Origin: Halovibrio salipaludis
GTDB lineage: Bacteria; Pseudomonadota; Gammaproteobacteria; Pseudomonadales; Oleiphilaceae
NCBI RefSeq assembly: GCF_002286965.1
Contig: NZ_NSKD01000005.1
Span: 124,001-188,000 of the forward strand
Reading direction: 5' to 3'
DNA length: 64,000 nt
Numbering within the stretch: position 1 is the first letter of the stretch; each line of letters opens with the position of its first letter. Positions 27,178 through 37,324 of this stretch are shown here, piece after piece. The notes under the pieces were generated by a model. That model was not told the DNA's origin, ran no database searches, and was given only the letters and a program-made list of their open reading frames with translations. A program made the translations under genes and the position numbers.

Positions 27178-27786
27178 CGGCGGATCGTCGTCCTGGTGGG
27201 TATGGAACCAGTGCCCCATGCGTGAGCGCTTGGTGTTCAGATAGGACTCATTGTGGGGATTGCGGCCCACCTCAAGCGGCACCCGCTCGACCACGTCCAC
27301 GCCCAGATCCCGGAGCGCATCCACCTTGACCGGGTTATTGGTCATCAGCCGCAGCTGCTTGATGCCCAGGTGTTCGAGCATGTCCAGGCACATGCTGTAA
27401 TCCCGCAGATCCGCCGCGAAGCCAAGGCGCTCATTCGCCTCCACGGTATCGGCTCCCTCATCCTGCAGCCGGTAGGCCCGGATCTTGTTCAGAAGCCCGA
27501 TGCCCCGACCTTCCTGGCGCAGGTAGAGCAGAACCCCGCGCCCCTCAATGGCGATGCTGCGCAGAGCCTCTTCCAGCTGGTAGCCGCAGTCGCAGCGCAT
27601 GCTGTAGAGGGCATCACCGGTGAGGCATTCGGAATGGGTACGCCCCAGCACGGGCCGGCCGTCCGAGACCTCGCCCAGACTGAGCGCCACATGCTCCTGG
27701 CCGGTGTCGATCTCCTCGAACCCATGCATATCGAACACACCGAAAGGCGTGGGGAGGCGACAGCTCTCGATGAATCGGACGACCAC
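27163..27786 (-). CDS. ribA: GTP cyclohydrolase II
   Basis: Opens GTP to diaminohydroxyribosylaminopyrimidine phosphate, the first step of riboflavin synthesis. The 207-residue protein has the zinc-binding Cys triad in [18 protein letters not shown], the RQEGRGIGL nucleophilic loop and a C-terminal TNNP motif. I chose GTG 27786 because AGAGGA lies 6 nt before it; upstream frame residues are low-complexity. There is no fused RibB domain, so DHBP synthase must be elsewhere. Confidence 0.95.
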   Translation of the reverse strand: MVVRFIESCRLPTPFGVFDMHGFEEIDTGQEHVALSLGEVSDGRPVLGRTHSECLTGDALYSMRCDCGYQLEEALRSIAIEGRGVLLYLRQEGRGIGLLNKIRAYRLQDEGADTVEANERLGFAADLRDYSMCLDMLEHLGIKQLRLMTNNPVKVDALRDLGVDVVERVPLEVGRNPHNESYLNTKRSRMGHWFHTHQDDDPPPSQE

Positions 27787-27851
27787 GGGCGATCCTCTCA
27801 GGATGAAAAGAGGCGGCAGTTTAACAGAAGGCGCAGCGCCGCTGAACGGGG

Positions 27852-28343
27852 TCAGGCCCCGCCTTCCTCCGGCGCCTGCCAGTGACCGGACTGACCGCCC
27901 TGTTTCTCCAGAAGGCGGATACCGTCCATGACCATGCCACGATCCACCGCCTTGCACATGTCATAGAGGGTCAGCGCCGCCACCGACACGGCTGTGAGCG
28001 CCTCCATTTCCACACCGGTTGCGGCGTTGAGGCGGCACCGGCTTTCAATGTCGATGCCATCACGATTCTCCCGGGGCGCGAGCCAGACCTTGACCGAACT
28101 CAGGTTCAGCGAATGGCACAGGGGGATCAGCTCATGGGTGCGCTTGGCCGCCATTATGCCGGCGATCCGCGCGGTGGCCAGCACATCCCCCTTGGGGTGT
28201 TCGCCCGCCAGGATCATGTCCAGGGTTTCCGGCTGCATCCGGATCGTTCCCCCCGCTCTCGCCTCGCGCTGGGTCACCGCCTTGTCCCCGACGTCGACCA
28301 TATTGGCCGCACCGGTTTCGTCCACGTGACTGAGACCGCTCAT
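27852..28343 (-). CDS. moaC: Cyclic pyranopterin monophosphate synthase MoaC
   Basis: MoaC makes cPMP from the MoaA product of GTP in molybdenum cofactor synthesis. The 163-residue protein has the active-site block [15 protein letters not shown] ([12 protein letters not shown]), the [15 protein letters not shown] stretch and DMCKAVD. Start at 28343 because AAGGAGGAATCA precedes it, the best ribosome site in the window; an earlier in-frame ATG (28364) lies inside the upstream gene. No other moa gene is adjacent. Confidence 0.95.
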   Translation of the reverse strand: MSGLSHVDETGAANMVDVGDKAVTQREARAGGTIRMQPETLDMILAGEHPKGDVLATARIAGIMAAKRTHELIPLCHSLNLSSVKVWLAPRENRDGIDIESRCRLNAATGVEMEALTAVSVAALTLYDMCKAVDRGMVMDGIRLLEKQGGQSGHWQAPEEGGA

Positions 28344-28354
28344 TGATTCCTCCT

Positions 28355-29299
28355 TCAATGCCACCAGAAGCCGATACCGGCAACGCCACAGCCGCCATGC
28401 CGGCGACTCTCCATCACCTCATCGCCACCAACCCCGCCCAGTGCATAGACCGGAAGGTCCAGCTCCGCCACCAGCGCCTCGAATCCATCCCAGCCCAAGG
28501 GGGAGCGCTCCGGGTGGCTGGCGGTGGGTCTGACCGGCGAGAGAAAGGCATAGTCCGCACCCAGCCTCTGTGCGTGCTCCAGGCTGGCGCGATCGTGACA
28601 GGACACCCCAAGGCGGTAGCCACTGCTGATGGGGCGCTCCGTCAGCCGAGCCGCCTCCCGCCAGGGAAGATGCAGACCCTCCGTATCGGGAACCCTCTTC
28701 AGGCGTTCCGGTGCGCCATGCAGCAACAGTGGGCAGCCCGCGCTCCGGGCCGCTGGCCCACAGGCGGAAGCCAGAACCTGATAGGCCGCATCATCGAGTT
28801 CCGGGCAGCGCAGCAGGCACTGGCTGCCGGACCAGCCCTCAAGCCGGCCCGCGAGACCGTCCGGCGTGACATCGGCACCCGTGATCAGCGTCCGCGCCGG
28901 CAGCCGCAGCACCTGGATCATGCGGCGGTTGGCCGCCGGGAAAGTGTCCGGATCCAGGGCGTCCACATCCAGCCACATCAGCGGCTGGTCTTCCCGGCCC
29001 TGCGGCTCTCCCGAGAATCCTGTCACGCGGTAGAGGTCCAGCTGGACACGGCGATCGCCGTAGTCATGGGTCACACGCAACTCAAAGCTCAACCCCGTCT
29101 CCGGCACCCTGAGCCCGACCTCCTCATCGAGTTCACGCACAAGTGCTGCCGCCGCGGACTCGCCGGGCTCAACCTTGCCGCCGGGGAACTCCAGAAGGCC
29201 GCCCTGATGCTGGTGCGTATGACGCTGTGCCACGAGCACCTGCTCACGCCCGCCTTCATGGCGAGAGACAGCTGCCACAGCAACGTGAACCGTTTTCAC
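28355..29299 (-). CDS. Nudix hydrolase fused to a ThiE-like (TMP synthase fold) domain
   Basis: 314 residues in two parts. Residues about 1-130 are a MutT-type Nudix domain with a complete Nudix box, [23 protein letters not shown] (shown by G, E, RE and EE spacing), suited to oxidised dNTP clean-up. Residues about 140-314 resemble the thiamine-phosphate synthase barrel ([24 protein letters not shown]). The pyrophosphate-binding residues of true ThiE appear only partly kept, so catalysis is uncertain. GTG 29299 begins 4 nt after the argJ stop; an ATG at 29341 has no ribosome site. Confidence 0.85.
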   Translation of the reverse strand: MKTVHVAVAAVSRHEGGREQVLVAQRHTHQHQGGLLEFPGGKVEPGESAAAALVRELDEEVGLRVPETGLSFELRVTHDYGDRRVQLDLYRVTGFSGEPQGREDQPLMWLDVDALDPDTFPAANRRMIQVLRLPARTLITGADVTPDGLAGRLEGWSGSQCLLRCPELDDAAYQVLASACGPAARSAGCPLLLHGAPERLKRVPDTEGLHLPWREAARLTERPISSGYRLGVSCHDRASLEHAQRLGADYAFLSPVRPTASHPERSPLGWDGFEALVAELDLPVYALGGVGGDEVMESRRHGGCGVAGIGFWWH

Positions 29300-29303
29300 A
29301 CGC

Positions 29304-30521
29304 TCAGGTCCGGTATTCGGCGTTGATGGTGACGTATTCATGGGAGAAGTCGCAGGTCCAGACCCGCTCCAGTGCACTGCCACGCCCCAGGTCGATACGG
29401 ATGGTCAGTTCCTGCTGATCCATCACAGCCTGGCCGGCCGCCTCGGTGTACTCCGGCGCCCGTCCGCCATGGCTCACGATGCAGACATCGTCCAGGTGTA
29501 TTGAGACGCCATCGATAGCCAGATCCTCAACACCCGCCCGTCCCACGGCAGCCAGGATGCGCCCCCAGTTGGGGTCGGCCGCGTAGAGCGCCGTTTTCAC
29601 GAGCGGGGACTCCGCCACGGCGAAGGCTACCCGGCACGCCTCATCGGAGTCAGCGGCCCCGCCAACCTCGACGGTCACGAACCGGGTCGCGCCTTCCGCA
29701 TCACGGACAATCGCGTGGGAAAGCTCCAGGAACACGGACGCCAGCGCCTCGCGCAGTTGCGGCACAACCTGTCCCCGGGAATCCAGAACCTCGGCGGGGC
29801 TCTGACCGGTCGCTGCCAGCAGGCAGGCATCGTTCGTGGAGGTGTCCCCGTCAATGGTGATGCGGTTGAAGCTGGCGTCCGCCAGCTCACGTACCAGCGG
29901 CCTGAGCACGTCCGCCGGAATCGCGGCGTCCGTGGTAACGAAGGCGAGCATGGTGGCCATGTTGGGGCGGATCATACCGGCCCCCTTGCTGATACCGGAG
30001 ATATGCACCGGTTTACCGTCAATCATCACCCGGCGGGTTGCCCCCTTGGGCAGGGTATCCGTGGTCATGATGGCAGGTGCCGCTTTCGCCCAGCCGTTGG
30101 GGTCCAGGTCCGTCACCGCACTTGGGATGGCCTCCAGCATGCGCGCCAGCGGCAGTGGTTCGCCGATCACGCCCGTTGAGAACGGCAGGACCTGCTCCGC
30201 GCCGACCCCCGCGGCTTCCGCCACCGCCCGGCAGCAGGCGCGGGCGTCCGAGAGCCCCTGCTCGCCGGTGCCGGCATTGGCGTTGCCGGTGTTGATCAAC
30301 AGATAGCGCGGGCGACCCGCTGCCAGCGCCTGCTCGGCAACCAGCACCGGCGCCGCACGGAAAGCATTGCGGGTGAACACGGCACCGGCGGCGCTGCCTT
30401 CGGCCAGCTCCAACAGCACCAGATCATCACTGCCGGGCTTCTTGATGGCCGCATCCGCGGTGCCCAGGCGCACACCCGGCACCGCGTGGAATTCAGGAAG
30501 AGGTGCGGGATTGACCGCCAT
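29304..30521 (-). CDS. argJ: Glutamate N-acetyltransferase / amino-acid N-acetyltransferase
   Basis: Bifunctional ArgJ transfers the acetyl group from N-acetylornithine to glutamate, recycling it in arginine synthesis. The 405-residue proenzyme self-cleaves before the Thr of MATMLAF (NMATML block), giving alpha and beta chains; KGAGMIRPNMATM is visible around 185-197. It lies 5 nt after secA and is followed by the Nudix/ThiE fusion, as in Pseudomonas. Confidence 0.96.
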   Translation of the reverse strand: MAVNPAPLPEFHAVPGVRLGTADAAIKKPGSDDLVLLELAEGSAAGAVFTRNAFRAAPVLVAEQALAAGRPRYLLINTGNANAGTGEQGLSDARACCRAVAEAAGVGAEQVLPFSTGVIGEPLPLARMLEAIPSAVTDLDPNGWAKAAPAIMTTDTLPKGATRRVMIDGKPVHISGISKGAGMIRPNMATMLAFVTTDAAIPADVLRPLVRELADASFNRITIDGDTSTNDACLLAATGQSPAEVLDSRGQVVPQLREALASVFLELSHAIVRDAEGATRFVTVEVGGAADSDEACRVAFAVAESPLVKTALYAADPNWGRILAAVGRAGVEDLAIDGVSIHLDDVCIVSHGGRAPEYTEAAGQAVMDQQELTIRIDLGRGSALERVWTCDFSHEYVTINAEYRT

Positions 30522-30526
30522 AACGC

Positions 30527-33292
30527 TTATTCCGCCTTGCCGTGACAGTGCTTGTATTTCTTACCGGAGCCGCAGTAGCAGGGCTCGTTACGGCCGATCT
30601 TGCGGTTATCGCGAACAAACGGCTGCTGGCCAACGCCGGCACTGTCCTCATCACTGTCACCCTGGCCGTCACCACCCTCGCCATCATCCGCGCCGGCGGC
30701 CGCCTGGCCGCTGGCCTCGTCATGGCGGGCCTGGGCCCGCGCCAGTTCCTGCTGCAGCTCCTCGCGCCGCTTGCGCTCCATCTCATCCAGCTCTTCCTGA
30801 CGCTGGACGCGCACGCGTGAGATCACCCGCACGACGTCAAACTTGATGGACTCCAGCATGTTCTGGAACAGGTTGAACGCCTCGCGCTTGTACTCCTGCT
30901 TGGGATTGCGCTGGGCGTAGCCACGCAGATGGATGCCCCGGCGCAGGTGGTCCATGTTGGCCAGGTGCTCCTTCCAGAGGGTATCCAGTGCCTGCAGGAA
31001 CACCTGCTTCTCGAACCGGCGCATGGTCTCGGCACCGACCACGTCCTCTTTCTCCTGGTAGACACGGACGTGTTCATCGAGGATCCGCTGGCGCAGTTTC
31101 TCCTCGTACATCCCTTCTTCCTCGAGCCAGTCGCGTACCGGCAGCCGCAGACCCAGTTCGCTCTCGAGCTGCTGCTCCAGGCCGGGAATATCCCACTGCT
31201 CGGGCATGCTCTGGGGCGGGATATGCTGGCTGATGACCGAGTCGACCACATCCTCGCGCACCTGCTGGATGAGCCCGGAGATGTCCTCGGACTCCATCAC
31301 CTCATTGCGCTGCTCATAGACCACGCGGCGCTGGTCGTTGGCCACGTCGTCGTATTCCAGCAGCTGCTTGCGCACGTCAAAGTTGCGCCCCTCGACCTTG
31401 CGCTGGGCCTTCTCAATGGAGTTGGTGACCATGCGATGCTCGATGGCCTCGCCCTTCTGCATGCCCAGTGCCTGCATCAGGTTCTTGACGCGATCCGGCG
31501 CGAAGATGCGCATCAGGTCGTCCTCCAGGGACAGGAAGAACCGGGAGGAGCCCGGGTCGCCCTGACGACCGGCACGGCCGCGCAGCTGGTTATCGATCCG
31601 GCGCGACTCATGGCGCTCGGTACCGATGATGTGCAGACCACCCGCCTCAACAACGGCATCATGGCGCCGCTGCCAGTCCTGTTTCACGGCCTCCACGTCG
31701 GCCTCGGAAGTATTCTCGCCGAGATCGGCCAGTTCCGCGTCCAGGTTGCCACCCAGCACAATGTCGGTACCACGGCCGGCCATGTTGGTGGCAATGGTCA
31801 CGGTGCCGGGCTTACCCGCCTGGGCAATGACATGGGCTTCCTTCTCGTGCTGCTTGGCGTTGAGCACGTTGTGGGGGATACCCGCCTCATTCAGGAGTTT
31901 CGACATGACTTCGGAGGTATCGATGGAGGCGGTGCCCACGAGCACCGGGCGCCCGGAGGAGACCTCATCCCGGATCTCATCAATGATCGCCTGGTATTTC
32001 TCCTCCTTGGTCAGGTAGATCAGGTCATTGTAGTCCGTGCGGTTGACCGGCTTGTTGGTGGGGATGCAGACCACATCCAGGCCGTAGATCTGGTTGAATT
32101 CGAACGCCTCTGTATCCGCCGTACCGGTCATGCCGGCCAGCTTGTCGTAGAGACGGAAGAAGTTCTGGAAGGTGGTCGAGGCAAGCGTCTGGCTCTCGGC
32201 CTTGATCTCGACGCCCTCCTTGGCTTCCACCGCCTGGTGGAGCCCCTCACTCCAGCGCCGGCCCGGCATGGTACGGCCGGTATGCTCGTCCACGATGACC
32301 ACCTGGCCTTCACTGATGATGTAATCCACGTTGCGGTGGAACAGGTGGTGGGCCCGCAGCCCGGAGTGGATGTGATGCAGCAGGCTCAGGTTGGCCGCCG
32401 AATAGAGGCTGGAGTCCTCCTCCAGCAACCCGGCCTCGCGCAGCAGGGACTCCACCTTCTCATGGCCCTTCTCCGTCAGCTCCACGGAACGGGACTTCTC
32501 ATCAATGGTGAAGTCGCCGTCCGGCTCCTCCTCGGCATCCTCGGAGGACTTCTCGAGGTGGGGGATCAGTTCGTTCACCCGGCGGTAGATGTCCGTGTCG
32601 CTTTCCGCCGCGCCGGAAATGATCAGCGGCGTACGCGCCTCGTCGATCAGGATCGAGTCCACCTCGTCCACAATGGCGAAATGGAGGCCACGCTGGACCT
32701 TGTCCTCCAGGCTGAACGCCATGTTGTCGCGCAGGTAGTCGAACCCGAACTCGTTGTTGGTGCCGTAGATGACATCACAGGCATAGGCTGCCCGCTTGTC
32801 CTCTGAGGGCTGTCCGGAGTTGATCACGCCCACACTCAGGCCCAGGAAGTTGTAGAGCTGCCCCATCCAGGCCGCGTCACGCCGGGCCAGATAGTCGTTC
32901 ACGGTGACCAGGTGAACACCGTTGCCGGTCAGGGCGTTGAGGTAGATGGGAAGGGTCGCCACCAGCGTCTTGCCCTCACCGGTGCGCATTTCCGCAATGC
33001 GCCCTTCGTGCAGGGTGATGCCCCCGATCAACTGGACATCGAAATGGCGCAGGCCGAGAACCCGGTCACTGGCCTCCCGCACCACCGCGAACGCTTCCGG
33101 CAGTATGTCCTCCAGTTCGGCGCCATTGCCGAGCTTCTCGCGGAGTTCGCCGGTCTTGGCTTGGAGCGCCTCATCCGAGAGCGACCCGAGGCTCTCGCCG
33201 AACTGGTTGATCTGATCAACCAGCTTCTGCATGCGCTTGATTTCACGGGCGTTCTTACTTCCGAAAAGACGGGTGGCCAGCTGTGAGAACAT
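30527..33292 (-). CDS. secA: SecA preprotein translocase ATPase
   Basis: The motor that drives unfolded preproteins through SecYEG. The 921-residue protein has Walker A GEGKT at 105-109, DEVDSIL near 210, the preprotein cross-linking and helical scaffold domains, and a C-terminal zinc motif with Cys905, Cys907, Cys916 and His917 that binds SecB. A Glu/Asp/Gly-rich linker (about 870-895) precedes it. ATG 33292 starts [11 protein letters not shown]; no secM-like gene is recognisable upstream. Confidence 0.98.
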   Translation of the reverse strand: MFSQLATRLFGSKNAREIKRMQKLVDQINQFGESLGSLSDEALQAKTGELREKLGNGAELEDILPEAFAVVREASDRVLGLRHFDVQLIGGITLHEGRIAEMRTGEGKTLVATLPIYLNALTGNGVHLVTVNDYLARRDAAWMGQLYNFLGLSVGVINSGQPSEDKRAAYACDVIYGTNNEFGFDYLRDNMAFSLEDKVQRGLHFAIVDEVDSILIDEARTPLIISGAAESDTDIYRRVNELIPHLEKSSEDAEEEPDGDFTIDEKSRSVELTEKGHEKVESLLREAGLLEEDSSLYSAANLSLLHHIHSGLRAHHLFHRNVDYIISEGQVVIVDEHTGRTMPGRRWSEGLHQAVEAKEGVEIKAESQTLASTTFQNFFRLYDKLAGMTGTADTEAFEFNQIYGLDVVCIPTNKPVNRTDYNDLIYLTKEEKYQAIIDEIRDEVSSGRPVLVGTASIDTSEVMSKLLNEAGIPHNVLNAKQHEKEAHVIAQAGKPGTVTIATNMAGRGTDIVLGGNLDAELADLGENTSEADVEAVKQDWQRRHDAVVEAGGLHIIGTERHESRRIDNQLRGRAGRQGDPGSSRFFLSLEDDLMRIFAPDRVKNLMQALGMQKGEAIEHRMVTNSIEKAQRKVEGRNFDVRKQLLEYDDVANDQRRVVYEQRNEVMESEDISGLIQQVREDVVDSVISQHIPPQSMPEQWDIPGLEQQLESELGLRLPVRDWLEEEGMYEEKLRQRILDEHVRVYQEKEDVVGAETMRRFEKQVFLQALDTLWKEHLANMDHLRRGIHLRGYAQRNPKQEYKREAFNLFQNMLESIKFDVVRVISRVRVQRQEELDEMERKRREELQQELARAQARHDEASGQAAAGADDGEGGDGQGDSDEDSAGVGQQPFVRDNRKIGRNEPCYCGSGKKYKHCHGKAE

Positions 33293-33394
33293 AATCCTGA
33301 TTCGTTTCCCTAAAAGCCCTGCCTGGACGCGCGCCGCGAAAGGGACAGGGCGGAACAGATGGAGTCGGCGCTGTCGAACACAATAAGGCACTGC

Positions 33395-33400
33395 ATTCTA
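33395..33400 (-). promoter_or_regulatory. Candidate secA -10 element
   Basis: TAGAAT on the minus strand, about 100 nt upstream of secA, in the gap after the M23 gene. The -35 at 17-nt spacing (TTTCCC) is weak. secA may also be read from the dcw/M23 side. Confidence 0.35.
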
Positions 33401-33420
33401 ACGCCAATTAACTCAGAGGG

Positions 33421-33449
33421 AAAAGCAGTGGCCGGGGATGGCCCGGCCA
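33421..33449 (-). terminator. Probable terminator of the M23 peptidase gene
   Basis: TGGCCGGG and CCCGGCCA make an 8-bp GC-rich stem with a 5-nt loop just after the M23 stop, followed on the minus strand by CTGCTTTT. The T tract is short, so it may be leaky, letting some transcripts continue into secA. Confidence 0.5.
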
Positions 33450-33454
33450 GGAAG

Positions 33455-34375
33455 TCACATGAAGTCGGTGGGGTTTTTGCGGGTGCCGTCCTTGACCACC
33501 TCGAAATGCACATGTGGCCCGGTGGAGCGACCGGTGGATCCCATGGTCGCGATTTTCTGGCCCTTATCGACGATTTCGCCCTTTTCGACCAGCAGTTTCT
33601 TGGCGTGGGCGTAACGGGTCTGGTAGCCATCACCATGGTCGATCTCAACGATGTAGCCGTAACCGCCCTTCTCGCGGGCCTCTGTCACAACACCGGCGCC
33701 GACCGAGATGACATCCCCGCCTTCACGGCCGGCAATATCCACGCCGGTGTGCCAGGCCCGGCGGCCACTGAAGGGGTCCGTGCGGTAACCATAGGGTGAT
33801 GATGTCCAGCCCCAGGTCACGGGCCTGCCATCCACTTCACGCTGGCTCTTGAGCTCACGGTTGGCGATCAGGCGGTCCAGGAGCGTGAGCTGCTTCTCGC
33901 GGGAGCTCAGCCGGCTTTCAAGGGCGCTGATCTGGTGTTCAAGGGCCGTGGTGGTCTGGCTGTCCCCCGTCATTTCGGGTTCCGGCCCTCCCATTGCAGG
34001 GCGGGACTCAAAGTCGAACTCCTCGCCGGAAAGATCCGCGGATGCCATCAGGTTCTGGCCCAGCGCATCCACCCGCAGGGCGCGGGCCTGAAGCTCCCCT
34101 ACACGCCGTGTCAGCGCTGAGATCTCGCTCTCGGCCCTGGACTCGATCCGATCCAGTTCCTCATGAGTCTCATCCAGCCGCTCTTTCCAGCGCTCGACCA
34201 TGTGACTTTCAGCAACGGTGCCCGTTGCGCCGGACTGGACCGCCAGCTGGTAACCGCCCCAGCCGGCCCCGGCCATCATCAATGCCAGGCTGGCACCCGC
34301 TGCGAACAGCGTACTGCGCCCCGGAGAAAATACCCGGGCTCTGCCATGATGGCGGCCTACAAAAAGTATGTTCAT
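33455..34375 (-). CDS. M23 (LytM) family metallopeptidase or activator
   Basis: 306 residues: a short cytosolic start, one membrane anchor (about 21-45), a coiled-coil region (about 60-165) and a C-terminal LytM domain. The zinc ligands appear complete (HTGVDIAG supplies H and D, GPHVHFEV supplies H), so unlike EnvC it may be an active endopeptidase cleaving peptide crosslinks. It stands between lpxC/dciA and secA, as in other Gammaproteobacteria. ATG 34375 gives a proper inner-membrane N-terminus. Confidence 0.92.
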   Translation of the reverse strand: MNILFVGRHHGRARVFSPGRSTLFAAGASLALMMAGAGWGGYQLAVQSGATGTVAESHMVERWKERLDETHEELDRIESRAESEISALTRRVGELQARALRVDALGQNLMASADLSGEEFDFESRPAMGGPEPEMTGDSQTTTALEHQISALESRLSSREKQLTLLDRLIANRELKSQREVDGRPVTWGWTSSPYGYRTDPFSGRRAWHTGVDIAGREGGDVISVGAGVVTEAREKGGYGYIVEIDHGDGYQTRYAHAKKLLVEKGEIVDKGQKIATMGSTGRSTGPHVHFEVVKDGTRKNPTDFM

Positions 34376-34528
34376 AGGTTCAACCGAACTCTCTGTCCTG
34401 CGACTCTGTGTTCTGAGACCGTGCAGCATCCCCCGACCGGTTATTGATCGTAGGATGGATGCCGAGCATACTCCAAGTGAGAGTCTAACGGAATCTTAAC
34501 TGTGAGACAGGTCACGGAAAGGTTCCGT

Positions 34529-34534
34529 TACAAT
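34529..34534 (+). promoter_or_regulatory. Candidate -10 element for dciA
   Basis: TACAAT lies 31 nt before the dciA ATG, in the divergent gap with the M23 gene. The -35 is poor (GACAGG at 17 nt). Confidence 0.4.
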
Positions 34535-34565
34535 TTTAAGGTATTACCGTCTACAGGTAGCGCTG

Positions 34566-35018
34566 ATGCCCCGGGAAAACCGCCCCGCCCACCCCCTCGA
34601 CAGTGGCTCGGAAGGCCCGCTCAGCCGGCTTCTCAAACAGGCCGAACAGCACCGGCGTGTCGAAACCGGCATCCTTGAAGCACTGCCCGGCAACCTGGCC
34701 GAATGCTGCCGTTTCGGCGGCTATGCCAATGGCGAACTGACACTCCTGGTCCCGGACAGCACCCGCGCCAGCCAGGTCCGCTTCCAGCAGCGCCGCATTG
34801 TCCAGAACCTGCGGCAGGATGAGCGCTTCAGTCAGGTATGGCGTGTCCGCGCACGGGTCCAGCCCTGGCATGACCCACGCCCGCGAACGGCAAGGGATCG
34901 ACCGGAAATGACGGCGGAGAATGCCGAGTTGCTCAGGGAAGTAGCGGAGGAAACGGAGGACAGCGGCCTCAGCGGGGTACTGAGACGCCTGTCCTCACAT
35001 GCCCGGAAGGGCCAGTAG
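34566..35018 (+). CDS. dciA: DciA-type helicase loader/operator (DUF721)
   Basis: A 150-residue DUF721 protein. DciA is the ancestral loader of the replicative helicase DnaB in bacteria lacking DnaC. The N-terminal KH-like fold covers about residues 18-100 (GYANGELTLLVPDSTRASQVRFQ), followed by an acidic/helical tail. It is the only plus-strand gene in the 30-52 kb block and ends 5 nt from lpxC, convergently. Assignment is from family pattern and from its location between secA and lpxC. Confidence 0.88.
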   Translation: MPRENRPAHPLDSGSEGPLSRLLKQAEQHRRVETGILEALPGNLAECCRFGGYANGELTLLVPDSTRASQVRFQQRRIVQNLRQDERFSQVWRVRARVQPWHDPRPRTARDRPEMTAENAELLREVAEETEDSGLSGVLRRLSSHARKGQ

Positions 35019-35023
35019 CCGGA

Positions 35024-35941
35024 TCAGCCCGTCGCGGCCAGACTCGGCTTGAAGTAGGAGATAGGGGCTTTGGCCTCATCGTCGAAGGTCACGACTTCCC
35101 ACGCATCCTCTTCCGCAATGAGCTTGCGGAGAAGCTTGTTGTTCAGGTCGTGTCCCGATTTGAAGCCGCGGAACTCACCGATCAGACTGCTGCCCATCAG
35201 ATAGAGGTCACCAATGGCGTCGAGCATCTTGTGGCGGACGAACTCATCGTCGTAGCGCAGACCGTCCTCGTTCAGGATGCGGTAGTCATCCACCACGATG
35301 GCGTTATCCACACTGCCACCCAGAGCCAGATTCATGGAACGCAGTGCCTCGATATCCCGCATGAAGCCAAAGGTCCGCGCCCTGCTCACCTCCTTGACGA
35401 AGGACGTGCTTGAGAAATCAACCGTGGCATTCTGGTTACGGCCTTCGAACACCGGGTGATTGAACTCAATGGTGAAGCTCACCTTGAAACCGTCGAAAGG
35501 CGTGAACGTGGCCCACTTGCCTTCTTCCTCAACGGTGATTTCACGCTTGATGCGGGTGAACTTCTTGGGCGCTTCCTGCTCGGCGATGCCGGCGGACTGC
35601 AGCAGGAACACAAAGGGCCCCGCACTACCGTCCATGATCGGCACTTCCGCCGCACTCAGCTCCACATAGCAGTTATCGAGCCCCAGACCGGCCATGGCCG
35701 ACATCAGGTGCTCCACTGTCGCAACACGGACCCCATCCTTCACCAGAGTGGTGGAAAGCATGGTCTCGCCGACGTATTCGGCCCTGGCTTCCACCTCCAC
35801 GACCGGGTCCAGATCCACACGCCGGAATACGATGCCCGTATCCACCGGCGCCGGCTTCAGTGTCAGAAACACTTTCTCGCCGGAATGGAGCCCGACGCCG
35901 GTGGCTCTGATGGTGTTCTTCAGGGTGCGTTGTCTGATCAT
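35024..35941 (-). CDS. lpxC: UDP-3-O-acyl-N-acetylglucosamine deacetylase
   Basis: The committed step of lipid A synthesis: zinc-dependent deacetylation in the cytosol. The 305-residue protein has zinc ligands His78 (VEHLMSAM), His237 and Asp241 (HKMLDAIGD) and the general base His264 (KSGHD). It follows ftsZ after a 155-nt gap containing two hairpins. A C-terminal tail like that used by FtsH for degradation in E. coli is hydrophobic here (SLAATG), so turnover control is possible but unproven. Confidence 0.98.
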   Translation of the reverse strand: MIRQRTLKNTIRATGVGLHSGEKVFLTLKPAPVDTGIVFRRVDLDPVVEVEARAEYVGETMLSTTLVKDGVRVATVEHLMSAMAGLGLDNCYVELSAAEVPIMDGSAGPFVFLLQSAGIAEQEAPKKFTRIKREITVEEEGKWATFTPFDGFKVSFTIEFNHPVFEGRNQNATVDFSSTSFVKEVSRARTFGFMRDIEALRSMNLALGGSVDNAIVVDDYRILNEDGLRYDDEFVRHKMLDAIGDLYLMGSSLIGEFRGFKSGHDLNNKLLRKLIAEEDAWEVVTFDDEAKAPISYFKPSLAATG

Positions 35942-35964
35942 GATGTCATTGTTCCGTCATGGAA

Positions 35965-35985
35965 ACGGCTTAAACTGGAAGCCGT
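35965..35985 (-). repeat. Hairpin just upstream of lpxC
   Basis: ACGGCTT and AAGCCGT form a 7-bp stem with a 7-nt loop, ending about 24 nt before the lpxC ATG and close to its ribosome-binding region. It could modulate initiation or mark the end of ftsZ transcripts. Confidence 0.4.
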
Positions 35986-36007
35986 AATTTTGGGCATACT
36001 GTAACAG

Positions 36008-36027
36008 ATGGCGTGTCTGGACGCCAT
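36008..36027 (-). repeat. Hairpin in the ftsZ-lpxC gap
   Basis: ATGGCGT and ACGCCAT form a 7-bp stem with a 6-nt loop, about 67-86 nt upstream of lpxC. It has no T tract, so it is not a classical terminator; a processing site or RNA stabiliser is possible. Confidence 0.4.
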
Positions 36028-36096
36028 TTGTACAGTCTGTGGAAAACCGAGACATTGGCTGCAGTGACGCACAATGCCCCGGGATCCCCACGGCCT

Positions 36097-37260
36097 TCAG
36101 TCAGCCTGCCGACGCAGGAATGCCGGGATGTCGAGGTAGTCGACATTGGTATCCTGCTCACCCTGGCTGTCCTGATCCACGGCCGCATTCCCCTCGCTGG
36201 CCACGGCACGCCGGCGCAGTACCGCCGGGCGATCCAGCTGGTTGTAGTCGGTCTTGCCGTCCATGCTGCGGGTGTTGTCCACCACCTTCTGCGGTGAATC
36301 CCCTTCGGCATTGAGCCCGGTTGCGACCACGGTCACCTTCAGCTCGTTCTCCATTTCCGGATCGATCACGGTACCGACCACAACGGTAGCGGATTCGGAG
36401 GCGAATTCGCGCACGATGTCGCCGACCTCGCTGAACTCGCCGAGGTTCAGGTCCATGCCAGCGGTGATGTTCACCAGGATGCCACGTGCGCCCTGCAGGT
36501 TGATGTCGTCCAGCAGCGGGCTGCGGATGGCGCCCTCGGCCGCCTCGCGGGCACGTTCGTCACCGGTGGCCCGGGCAGTCCCCATCATGGCGTTGCCCAT
36601 CTCGGACATGACCGTCTTCACGTCCGCAAAGTCGACGTTGATCATGCCGTTGCGAGTGATCAGATCGGCGATGCCCTGAACGGCACCCAGGAGCACGTCG
36701 TTGGCCGAGGCGAAGGCATCCAGCAGGCTGGTGTTCTTGCCCATCACCGTCAGCAGTTTCTCATTGGGGATCGTGATCAGCGAATCCACGGTGTCCTCAA
36801 GCGCCTTGAGGCCGGCGTCGGCCACTTTCATACGCTTGCCACCCTCGAAGCCGAACGGCTTGGTGACCACGGCCACGGTCAGGATACCCATCTCGCGGGC
36901 CACTTCGGCCACGATGGGCGCAGCCCCTGTGCCGGTGCCGCCACCCATGCCGGCGGTGATGAAGACCATGTCCGAGCCCTTCAGAGCCTCGGCAATGCGG
37001 TCACGGTCCTCCATCGCGGACTGCCGCCCGATCTCCGGGTTAGCCCCGGCGCCCAGGCCCTTGGTGATGTTGCCACCCAGCTGGATCAGGGACTTGCTGT
37101 CGAGATCCTTCAGCGCCTGGGCATCGGTGTTGGCGCACAGGAACTCAACCCCCTCGACCTCGCTCGACAGCATGTGGCGGACGGCATTACCGCCACCCCC
37201 GCCGACGCCGACGACCTTGATCACTGCGCTCTGCTCTACGTTGTCTACCAGTTCAAACAT
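36097..37260 (-). CDS. ftsZ: Cell division protein FtsZ
   Basis: Tubulin-like GTPase that forms the Z ring. The 387-residue protein has the GTP loop GGGTGTG at 106-112, the NVDFAD synergy motif, a Glu/Asp/Gln-rich linker and the C-terminal peptide YLDIPAFLRRQ that binds FtsA and ZipA. It follows ftsA after 64 nt and is the last dcw gene before lpxC. Confidence 0.98.
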   Translation of the reverse strand: MFELVDNVEQSAVIKVVGVGGGGGNAVRHMLSSEVEGVEFLCANTDAQALKDLDSKSLIQLGGNITKGLGAGANPEIGRQSAMEDRDRIAEALKGSDMVFITAGMGGGTGTGAAPIVAEVAREMGILTVAVVTKPFGFEGGKRMKVADAGLKALEDTVDSLITIPNEKLLTVMGKNTSLLDAFASANDVLLGAVQGIADLITRNGMINVDFADVKTVMSEMGNAMMGTARATGDERAREAAEGAIRSPLLDDINLQGARGILVNITAGMDLNLGEFSEVGDIVREFASESATVVVGTVIDPEMENELKVTVVATGLNAEGDSPQKVVDNTRSMDGKTDYNQLDRPAVLRRRAVASEGNAAVDQDSQGEQDTNVDYLDIPAFLRRQAD

Positions 37261-37324
37261 TCCCCTTCTCCTTCCTTCTATCCAGCGGCTTGTGCCGCTT
37301 TATTTGGATTCATTGAAAACCGAT

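Noticed and set aside
30929-32806. A 625-codon plus-strand frame opposite secA
   Set aside because: Antisense of secA; no domain, no ribosome site, and composition follows the complement.
33293-33454. A secM-type arrest gene upstream of secA
   Set aside because: No signal sequence and no arrest motif (WI-GIRAGP type) in the leader frame; only a short weak frame is present.
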